Made by a program: the position numbers and the translations under genes
The notes under the pieces: generated by a model
Database searches by the model: none
Seen by the model: only the letters and a program-made list of their open reading frames with translations
What the model was told of the DNA's origin: nothing
Shown: piece by piece, positions 15,522 to 21,432 of the stretch
Numbering within the stretch: the first letter of the stretch is position 1
How the letters are laid out: every line of letters starts with the position of its first letter
Assembly (NCBI GenBank): GCA_025924435.1
Contig: JAICIL010000033.1
Coordinates: 1 to 21,432, forward strand
DNA length: 21,432 nucleotides
DNA from: Chloroflexia bacterium
GTDB lineage: Bacteria; Chloroflexota; Chloroflexia; Thermomicrobiales; JALYUS01
Reading direction: 5' to 3'

Positions 15522-17221
15522 CAGGCGCCTCGCTCCGCGTCGGTCAATCGCACCCGGTAGATAGTGGTCGCTCCGCTCGTGAACGCCGGGACGTAGCGTG
15601 GTGAGAGGCGCGGATCGAACGTACCGAGCGCCCGCTCTTCCGGGCCGACGAAGAGATAGCGCACATCCCACTGTTGCAGGAGGGCCAGGCGGTCGTCCTC
15701 CGCCGTGGCGGCGTCGTAGAAGTGGCGAACGGCCTCGTCCTTCTCGTAGTACCGCAGCGTTTGCGCCCAGTGCGCGAGCACCGGGCGGGCGTCGCTCATG
15801 CCCGGCACGTACTGCCCGATGGTGAGCGAGGCCAGCACGACGTCGCCGTCGCGCGCGTTCGCATCGAGCCAGCGCAATCCTTCGACATCGCCGTCCGTGA
15901 GGCTGTAGGGGGCGGCGGCCCGGTGCAATTCGTCGCCCCGCCAGGCGACGAGATAGAGATTCGTCGGGAGCGCCAGCGCGACCAGACCGACACCGGCGAT
16001 CGCCGCGAGCGGCCACCGGGCATCCAGCCGGGCGAATGCTCCTCCCGCGCGCGTCGCGCGCGGGAGGAAGACGCGGAGCAGGCCGCGCGCCGCGAGGATT
16101 GCCGCCGGAATCTGCCAGCCATTGAGCATCTTGATCTGGTAGGAAGTGGGCAGGTAGACGAGGGCGAAGGAGGCGAGGAACCAAACCGCCACGAGCAGGT
16201 CGCCCTCCGGGCCGCGCCAGAGCGCGCGCCGCCCGGCGGGAACGAGCACCGCGATCAGCGCGACGAGGAACACGGGGCCGAGGAGAATCAGGAGATGCGG
16301 CGGCGAGGGCGTCCAGATCTGGCCGTTGCCGTACTGCGCGAGCACTCCCCGCCACGTCGCGTCGTGCTGGGTCAGGTACGTGAAATAGAGCGCGGGCGGC
16401 GATGAGAAGCCGCCGATAATCGCGATGCCCGCCACCAACCGCCACGGGATCGCCCGCCGCTTCACCGCGACGAGGGCGGCAAATCCGCACAACACGGTAT
16501 AGACGATCAGCAGGTCGTACGCGTGCGTCAGGCCGAGGAGGAGGCCGAGGGCCGCCGACCCGGCGTACGCGGCCCAACTCCGACGCTCATAGCCGCGCAG
16601 CGCGAGGAGAAAGATCCCGATCAGCAGCGAGGACGCGAAGAGCAGATGCGGGAACGCGATCAGCGCGAACAGCGTATTCGGCTCCGCGATGTAGATGTCC
16701 AGGGGCGGGACCGGATGGTGGAGCGCGTACTTGAGGATCACCCAGAACCAGCCGAAGCCCCCGCCCAGGGTGGCAAGGAGCCAGGCGAGCCGCCGCTCCC
16801 ATCCGGGCGCGCAGAACCTCCCGCAGAGCGCCCAGAGCGCGGCGAGGAACCCGCCGCCCGCCACCCAGCGGAATCCCTGGTAGATCGCGGTCGGCGGCGC
16901 GTGCAACAACCGGCCGAGATGCCCGAGTGAGAACCAGAGCAGGTTGAAGAAGGCCGCGTGATTCGGCTCCGGCGTCAGCGGGTTGGCGATGAGCAGGCTA
17001 TTCGAGTGCGCGAACGCGCGCATCCAGGCGAAATATTGCGCGGTATCCGGGACATCGAAGGCGATGCCCATGAACTGCCGCCCGGCCCCCGCGAAGCCGC
17101 CGCCGACCAGATACGGGAGCGCGGTCACGGTGAGGACGGTGGCGCCCACCAGCGCCGGGAAGCGCCACGCTGCCCCGCCGGCGAGGCGGACCGATCGGGC
17201 GGTCGCATCACGAACGGACAT
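15521..17221 (-). CDS. Polytopic GT-C-like membrane glycosyltransferase
   Basis: 566 residues with about ten hydrophobic segments between 22 and 440, then a soluble domain (about 455-566). The first outer loop holds 'FDVPDTAQYFAWMRAF' with acidic D57 and D60, the place where GT-C enzymes keep their catalytic Asp. The C-terminal part 'LRWLDANARDGDVVLASL', 'AHWAQTLRYYEKDEAV' and 'VRYLFVGPEERALG' is typical of large hypothetical GT39-like membrane proteins. These use lipid-phosphate sugars on the outer face of the membrane. Acceptor unknown. ATG 17221 overlaps the preceding gene by 14 nt, with GAGG upstream; a longer in-frame reading inside that gene has no support. Its stop shares a base with the next start. 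Confidence 0.82.
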   Translation of the reverse strand: MSVRDATARSVRLAGGAAWRFPALVGATVLTVTALPYLVGGGFAGAGRQFMGIAFDVPDTAQYFAWMRAFAHSNSLLIANPLTPEPNHAAFFNLLWFSLGHLGRLLHAPPTAIYQGFRWVAGGGFLAALWALCGRFCAPGWERRLAWLLATLGGGFGWFWVILKYALHHPVPPLDIYIAEPNTLFALIAFPHLLFASSLLIGIFLLALRGYERRSWAAYAGSAALGLLLGLTHAYDLLIVYTVLCGFAALVAVKRRAIPWRLVAGIAIIGGFSSPPALYFTYLTQHDATWRGVLAQYGNGQIWTPSPPHLLILLGPVFLVALIAVLVPAGRRALWRGPEGDLLVAVWFLASFALVYLPTSYQIKMLNGWQIPAAILAARGLLRVFLPRATRAGGAFARLDARWPLAAIAGVGLVALALPTNLYLVAWRGDELHRAAAPYSLTDGDVEGLRWLDANARDGDVVLASLTIGQYVPGMSDARPVLAHWAQTLRYYEKDEAVRHFYDAATAEDDRLALLQQWDVRYLFVGPEERALGTFDPRLSPRYVPAFTSGATTIYRVRLTDAERGA

Positions 17222-18734
17222 ACTGCGCCTCAATCCTCGTTCCTTTCGGCTCTTGCCGCGTCGCCGCGCGCTGCCGCGCGAAACGCCAACCCCCGAGCAG
17301 CACCAGACCAGCGATGAGCGGCATGAGGCTCCAGAGGCCGCGAAGCCCCAGCGCCATGCCGAGATTGCGCGCGACATCCCCGGCGGCCAGATGCGGCCAG
17401 ACATAATCGGCCAGCGGATGGCGGAGGGTATCGGGCGGGTAGCCCTGACCAGCGAGCAGTTGCATCCAGACCTGGGCAAGCGAGAGGATCGCCAATACTC
17501 CCGAAGCGACCGCGATCCGCCACCGCCGCACGAAGAGCGGGATCAGCGCGCCGATCGGGTAGCAGAGGAACGGCAGCGCGGGCAGGAGATAGCGCGGCCC
17601 GACCGCGAAGCCGCCCCACCACATCGCCGACGAGGCGTTGAAGAGGAGGAACAGCACGAGGGCGGAGAGCGCGGCCCACCACGCCGCCCGGTCGCGCCCC
17701 GCGCGCCACCAGACGGCGAAGCCGGGGATGGCGAGGAGCAGGACGGGCGCGAGAAAGAAGAGGCCGCGGAAGTCCCCGAAGGTGATGCCCCACAGCGCGT
17801 CCACCTTCGGGTATGTCAGGCTGAGAAAGCCCTCGCTGTGGCGATCCTGCCAGAGCGTCGAATGCTCGTATCCCGTCGGCAACGGCGTTCCGTATGCCGC
17901 GCGGTCGTAGAGGGCGAGCAGCGCGAGAAACGGCGCGCCGCCGAGCGCCAGCCAGGCAACGCCCGCCCAATGTCGGTGTCGCCAGAGCAGCGCGAGCGTC
18001 CAGCAGCCGAGCGCCGCGACGACCAGCGCCGCCGGGTACTCCATGAGCAGTGTTGCGCCGAACAGCGCGCCGAGCGTCACCAGCCGGGGTCGGCGCAGCG
18101 TGCCGTCGGTGGTGACAAGGAGCGCGAAGGCGGCGAACAGCAGCGCCGCGGCGGGGACGTGGCCGTAGAAGGCATTTCCGTATGCCGCCAGTGGGGTCGC
18201 CAGCATGAGCGCGATCGCGACGATCGCGTTCGCGCCCTCGTGCGGGCTGAAACGGCGCAAGAGCCCGGCGAGCAGCGCGCCCAGCAGCGCCGCCGGCGCC
18301 GCCACGCAGAGCAGCGTCACGAACGCGAGGGCGAGGGCCGCCTCCGCCTTGTCGTCCGTCAGCCCGGAGCCGTCCGGGTTCAATGTGGTGGCGAAGGCGC
18401 CGCGATGCGCGATGCGATCCTTCAGGTCGTGGATCGGGCGCAGATGCACCGCCAGCCGATAGAGCGCGTAGGGCGGCACGGCGACCAGCGAAAGCCCCGG
18501 CGCCTTGTCCGAGACGATCCGGCCGTTGACGGTGGCGTAATCCCCCGTGTTGGCCGCGTACCGATCAATCGCGACCGTGCGATGCTCGACCAGCGCGCGC
18601 GTGAGATCGTAGCGCGAGTTCTGGTTCCAGTCCGCCCAGCGCGGCAGGACATAGCAATAGGCGAGCATCAGCGCGATAAATACGACGCCGGCATAGCGGC
18701 CACCCTTCAAAGCGACTGGCGAACGGCACGCCAC
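17208..18734 (-). CDS. Polytopic GT-C-like membrane protein
   Basis: 508 residues, about ten to eleven membrane helices. After TM1 (about 14-30) comes a conserved-looking outer loop 'NQNSRYDLTRALVEH', 'IDRYAANTGDYATVNG' and 'SDKAPGLSLVAVPPYAL', with Asp43 in the position expected for the catalytic acid of GT-C enzymes. I recognise this loop from uncharacterised GT39-like proteins of Chloroflexota and Actinobacteria. A second outer-loop motif is 'MWWGGFAVGPRYLLPALPF'. It probably transfers a lipid-linked sugar on the outer face of the membrane. The start is GTG 18734, with GGAGGAGGG at 6 nt; GTG 18770 would swallow that SD. It overlaps the GT2 gene by 28 nt and the next GT-C gene by 14 nt. Confidence 0.82.
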   Translation of the reverse strand: MACRSPVALKGGRYAGVVFIALMLAYCYVLPRWADWNQNSRYDLTRALVEHRTVAIDRYAANTGDYATVNGRIVSDKAPGLSLVAVPPYALYRLAVHLRPIHDLKDRIAHRGAFATTLNPDGSGLTDDKAEAALALAFVTLLCVAAPAALLGALLAGLLRRFSPHEGANAIVAIALMLATPLAAYGNAFYGHVPAAALLFAAFALLVTTDGTLRRPRLVTLGALFGATLLMEYPAALVVAALGCWTLALLWRHRHWAGVAWLALGGAPFLALLALYDRAAYGTPLPTGYEHSTLWQDRHSEGFLSLTYPKVDALWGITFGDFRGLFFLAPVLLLAIPGFAVWWRAGRDRAAWWAALSALVLFLLFNASSAMWWGGFAVGPRYLLPALPFLCYPIGALIPLFVRRWRIAVASGVLAILSLAQVWMQLLAGQGYPPDTLRHPLADYVWPHLAAGDVARNLGMALGLRGLWSLMPLIAGLVLLGGWRFARQRAATRQEPKGTRIEAQYVRS

Positions 18735-19612
18735 GACGTTCCCTCCTCCTGTCCCTGCCATCCCGCACACCGCGCATGGAGCAGATGCAGGCCCGCGACC
18801 GCGCGCACGACCATCCGGAATGCCCGCGCGGATCGCTCTCCCCGATGGAGCGAGAGGTAGCGAATCTTGCTGCGAAATAGCGCGGGGCGCATCCGATCAC
18901 TCGTCCGTCGCGTGCTGCCACCGCCGTGGTGGAGCACCCGCGCGCCGATCAGCGTCCCGACCTGCCAACCGCACGCCCGAATCCGTGTACACCAATCAAT
19001 TTCCTCCGAACACATGAAGTACCCGGCGTCGAGTGGCCCGACCGTCTCATAGACTGCGCGCCGCACCATCAGCGCGGCACCCAGCACCCAGTCGCACACG
19101 GCGTACGTCCCGGCGGGAGGATCGGACCGCCGCCGCTCCGCCAGCGCGCGAAACTTCCGGTCCAACCCGAGCGCGCTGCATGTCTCGGAGAAGAGCGAGG
19201 GCGCGAAGCCCGCGCACGGTTGCGGGGAACCGTCCGGGTTGCGGACGTCGGCGCCGACCGCGCCCGCGCGCGGGTGGTCCTCGAGGTGGGCCACCATCGC
19301 CGCCAGCGCGCCGGGCCGCACCTCGGTGTCGCTGTTGAGCAGCAGCAGGTGTGCCCCCCGCGCGGCGGATAGCCCGCGATTCGTTCCCGCCGCGAAGCCG
19401 CCGTTGGTGGCTTGCTCGATCAATTCCACCCACGGGTACCGCGCGCGGATATACGCGACGCTGTCGTCCGCGCTCGCGTTATCAACGATCACCACCTCGG
19501 CGCCATCGGGCATCCCCCCCGGCGCGGCGAGCGAGGCGAGGCAACGGGCGAGCAGGTCCCGCGTGTTCCAACTGACGATGATGACGGAGAGTGGGCAGGG
19601 GATGTCGGTCAT
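18707..19612 (-). CDS. GT2-family glycosyltransferase (rhamnosyltransferase-like)
   Basis: 301 residues, a GT-A fold inverting transferase. 'LSVIIVSWNTRDLLARCL' (8-25) and 'VVIVDNASADDS' (40-51) bind the nucleotide; 'LLLNSDTEVRP' (90-100) carries the metal-binding Asp of the NSD version of the DxD motif. 'GYFMCSEEIDWCTRIRACGW' (197-216) is the ED-type acceptor/catalytic-base region. The pattern matches dTDP-rhamnosyl or similar sugar transferases, but the donor is not certain. The C-terminus has no membrane anchor, so it acts on the lipid-linked repeat at the inner face. ATG 19612 has GGAGG at 4 nt and overlaps the ligase-like gene in an ATGA junction. Confidence 0.93.
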   Translation of the reverse strand: MTDIPCPLSVIIVSWNTRDLLARCLASLAAPGGMPDGAEVVIVDNASADDSVAYIRARYPWVELIEQATNGGFAAGTNRGLSAARGAHLLLLNSDTEVRPGALAAMVAHLEDHPRAGAVGADVRNPDGSPQPCAGFAPSLFSETCSALGLDRKFRALAERRRSDPPAGTYAVCDWVLGAALMVRRAVYETVGPLDAGYFMCSEEIDWCTRIRACGWQVGTLIGARVLHHGGGSTRRTSDRMRPALFRSKIRYLSLHRGERSARAFRMVVRAVAGLHLLHARCAGWQGQEEGTSWRAVRQSL

Positions 19613-21015
19613 ACTGCCTCCGCTGTTGATGTGCGACTGATCGCATCGAGCGCCACGAGCATGCCGATGCCGAGCCACGTCTCGATGGTGTAGTCGAACC
19701 CCGCGATCGTCTGGTTGTAGACGAAAGGGATCACCCAATCCCCCAGCGCCATCGCGAGGATGATCCCCACAAGCCCCGCGAGCGCGCCGACGGCAATTGA
19801 GCCGCCGAGCATGTCGCCCCGGCTGCGGAGGAGGCGTTGCGCCCGATAGCCGACCCACAGGGCGGCGCCGAGGAACCACATGAAGAAGACGAGGCCGATC
19901 ACGCCGGATTCGGCGATGACATCAATATAGTTGCTGTGGGCAGAGAGGGCTTCATTGGGGTAGAACTGCACCTCGGCCAGGGCGTATCCGGCGGGGCCGC
20001 TGCCGATCCACGGGGAGGGGGCAACCGTCGCGAGCGTCCGCGCCCAGAGTGACGTCCGCTTGGATTCGCCGCCGAGTGTCCCCTGCTGAACCTTGTCAAC
20101 GGTGAAAATCTGGTAGATCGTGCCCCAGAGCACGACGAGGAGGCAGGCCGCGACGACGAGCGTCACGACAGCGGTGACCCGCCCCCGCAAGAGGAACACG
20201 ACCAAAACCGAGAGCGCGGCGGGCAGCCAGCCGGAAATCCAATCCTGGTGCGTGAGCAACCCGTAGAAGCAGAATGCGCTGATGAGCAGCATACCGACCC
20301 GCGCCCACCCGGCGAGCCGGGTATTGATCACCGCCTGCCCGGCCGCGAGGCAGATGCACCACATCGGGATCAGCCCGCGGCCCATGACGAGGTGGTCCGG
20401 CCCATGCACGACGATAAGCGCCTCGTGCAGCACGCCGATCGCGAAGAGGATGCCGAGATACCATTTGAGCCAGTAATGCCGTCGGACCGAACCGCCGACG
20501 ATCAGCACGGTGGTCGCGGAGAGGACGATGACCATAAGCGACGCAACCTGCACCCGGATGAATGTCGGTGGCACGAAGATACGCGGATCGAGCGTCGCGC
20601 GGCTCCAGAGCAGCGAGAGCACATTCATTGTCACGAAGGCAACGAGCGGGAAGGTCACCGGGCTGTTCACAATACGGAGGTTGCGCCCGAAAATCATGCG
20701 GAGGATCCAGGCGGCGGTGATCGCGAATGCGACCAGCAGGCTCGCGACGAGCGGGCTGCCCGTGCCGGTGCCCAATTGTACCCGCGCGAAGCCCGCGGCG
20801 AAGATCAGGCCGGCGATGGCCGCCGGGGGAGAGAGCAAACCGAGGGCGAAAACCGCAATTCCGCCGACACCGATGATCACAAGCGTGAGGCTGCGCGCGG
20901 CGCTCATCCCGGCCAGCGCCGCGATCGGCAAGCAGAGGAGGCCCAAGAGCGGCCAGATAAATGCGGGGGCTGAAAAGTCGGCACGCGCGATAACGGGACG
21001 CAGCGGAAGGGCCAT
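19609..21015 (-). CDS. Wzy/O-antigen-ligase-like polysaccharide polymerase or ligase
   Basis: 468 residues with about eleven to twelve membrane helices. The large outer loop between about 300 and 370 holds the Wzy_C-type signature: 'RTSLWARTL', 'SPWIGSGPAGYALAEV' and 'AHSNYIDVIAESGVIGL' with His360. Members either polymerise repeat units (Wzy) or ligate the finished chain (WaaL); which one cannot be read from sequence. As the only such gene in the run, with a co-polymerase downstream, polymerase is my first guess. ATG 21015 has AGGAG at 5 nt and gives the normal N-terminus; an upstream frame to 21102 is not supported. It is the first gene of the polysaccharide run. Confidence 0.88.
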   Translation of the reverse strand: MALPLRPVIARADFSAPAFIWPLLGLLCLPIAALAGMSAARSLTLVIIGVGGIAVFALGLLSPPAAIAGLIFAAGFARVQLGTGTGSPLVASLLVAFAITAAWILRMIFGRNLRIVNSPVTFPLVAFVTMNVLSLLWSRATLDPRIFVPPTFIRVQVASLMVIVLSATTVLIVGGSVRRHYWLKWYLGILFAIGVLHEALIVVHGPDHLVMGRGLIPMWCICLAAGQAVINTRLAGWARVGMLLISAFCFYGLLTHQDWISGWLPAALSVLVVFLLRGRVTAVVTLVVAACLLVVLWGTIYQIFTVDKVQQGTLGGESKRTSLWARTLATVAPSPWIGSGPAGYALAEVQFYPNEALSAHSNYIDVIAESGVIGLVFFMWFLGAALWVGYRAQRLLRSRGDMLGGSIAVGALAGLVGIILAMALGDWVIPFVYNQTIAGFDYTIETWLGIGMLVALDAISRTSTAEAV

Positions 21016-21059
21016 ATGTACTCCTATGACACCAGAAAGTGCTTCCGGACCCGTTTCGG

Positions 21060-21065
21060 AGTATA
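21060..21065 (-). promoter_or_regulatory. -10-like box of the polysaccharide operon
   Basis: TATACT (minus strand 21065-21060) matches TATAAT at five of six. It would start transcription near 21053, giving a leader of about 37 nt before ATG 21015. No acceptable -35 hexamer is present at 16-18 nt, which fits a promoter needing an activator. Confidence 0.4.
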
Positions 21066-21106
21066 GGGACGGGTAGTGACAGCCGCGATTCCTTTGCCGC
21101 AAGTGC

Positions 21107-21126
21107 GACTGACAACGTTGTCAGTC
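21107..21126. promoter_or_regulatory. Perfect 20-bp palindrome, LacI-family-like operator
   Basis: GACTGACAAC followed directly by its exact complement GTTGTCAGTC. The core TGACAACGTTGTCA with central CG is the shape of LacI/GalR-family operators. Its centre is about 63 bp upstream of the predicted start of the polysaccharide operon, a typical class-I activator position. The regulator is not encoded in this window. Confidence 0.55.
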
Positions 21127-21304
21127 CTAATCAGGCGCGGCATTTGTAGAGGCTTTTCGGAGCAAAACAGGTGGATTTTGGATGACTGCACGACAGCGAG
21201 CCGCTGCGCCGCGTCGCGCGGTATGCCGCCTTGCAGACGATCTCGTTGCCGTTCGTGATGCTGAGCGGCCAATCAGGGTTTATTCATTGTCGCCATCTGG
21301 GGAA

Positions 21305-21432
21305 TCCTCACCCCCACTGCCCAGAGGGCACCCGCCTTCCCTCGGAGGGAAGGGGGAGCGAGCCTCGATAAGATCGGGGTGTTCGAGGTAGGGCACGGCA
21401 TCGCGGAGCGTCACCCCTTCCCTCGAAGGGAA
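21305..21432. repeat. Palindromic intergenic repeats, cut by window edge
   Basis: Begins TCCTCACCCCC, the same opening as the left end of the element at 6898. A hairpin follows: CCTTCCCT (21335-21342) with AGGGAAGG (21346-21353). A second hairpin TTCCCT (21418-21423) with AGGGAA (21427-21432) lies at the very edge. This resembles dispersed palindromic elements built from C-rich/G-rich arms; the right part is missing. Confidence 0.45.

Larger units (their letters stand above)
21016..21432. other. Upstream region of the polysaccharide operon and right edge
   Basis: No gene is supported in these 417 bases. The first 110 hold the -10 box and the palindrome. The middle (21130-21300) shows no structure I can name. 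From about 21305 to the edge there are palindromic repeats. Short frames on both strands have no SD and random composition. Confidence 0.5.

Noticed and set aside
15522..16577. N-terminal extension of the Asp-box protein frame
   Set aside because: The extension is Arg/Pro/Ala-rich and out of frame within the GT-C gene; the signal peptide begins at ATG 15521.
17222..17479. N-terminal extension of the second GT-C-like gene
   Set aside because: Lies in another frame inside the preceding gene; Ser/Arg/Cys-rich with no support, whereas ATG 17221 has an SD.
16983..18860. 625-codon plus-strand open frame
   Set aside because: Antisense to two polytopic membrane protein genes with clear motifs; Arg/Glu-rich shadow.
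19613..19879. N-terminal extension of the GT2 gene
   Set aside because: Overlaps the ligase-like gene with shadow composition; ATG 19612 has GGAGG and an ATGA junction.

Overview
The window is high-GC bacterial DNA (mid-60s percent by eye) with many GTG starts, short overlapping genes and G-rich Shine-Dalgarno (SD) sequences. Pro/Thr/Ala linkers of the TPTATAT type, and palindromic intergenic repeats of the TCACCCCCGGCCCCTCTCC type, suggest a Chloroflexota member, perhaps Thermomicrobia-like. That placement is inference; there is no rRNA or other marker here.

Left part (1-5100, mostly + strand). The left edge cuts the first 24 codons of an IS1595-type transposase on the minus strand, with its promoter. 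Then come a Pro/Thr-rich protein with a membrane segment near each end (435-1847), a small coiled-coil-like protein (2076-2345), and two paralogous OmpR-type response regulators (2924-3643 and 4329-5048), each behind a long untranslated stretch. The second regulator has Glu where the phosphoacceptor Asp should be. Its upstream region carries an 11-codon reading frame with a very strong SD and a hairpin.

Middle (5079-6839, - strand). A DUF4118-type membrane histidine kinase and a receiver-only response regulator form a two-gene unit converging on the second OmpR-type regulator. With no other kinase visible, this kinase is a plausible partner for all three regulators.

Right part (7055-21126, - strand). 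One gene run of about 14 kb builds and exports a surface polysaccharide. In transcription order: Wzy/O-antigen-ligase-like protein, GT2 glycosyltransferase, two polytopic GT-C-like proteins, an exported Asp-box (sialidase-like) protein with a C-terminal anchor, a Wzz/BY-kinase-like protein with a ruined P-loop, two GT4 glycosyltransferases, a polyprenyl-phosphate sugar-1-phosphate transferase, and a UDP-sugar epimerase. Most junctions overlap or are only a few bases apart. A perfect 20-bp palindrome of LacI-family type lies upstream of the first gene, about 50 bp before a -10-like box. A 134-bp inverted-repeat-bounded element separates this run from the kinase operon, and similar palindromic repeats occupy the right edge.

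Most notable: the coupled GT-C / GT-C / Asp-box module inside the polysaccharide run, the kinase-dead co-polymerase, the Asp-to-Glu response regulator with its leader ORF, and the palindromic operator. No flippase, outer-membrane exporter, tRNA, rRNA or CRISPR array is visible.
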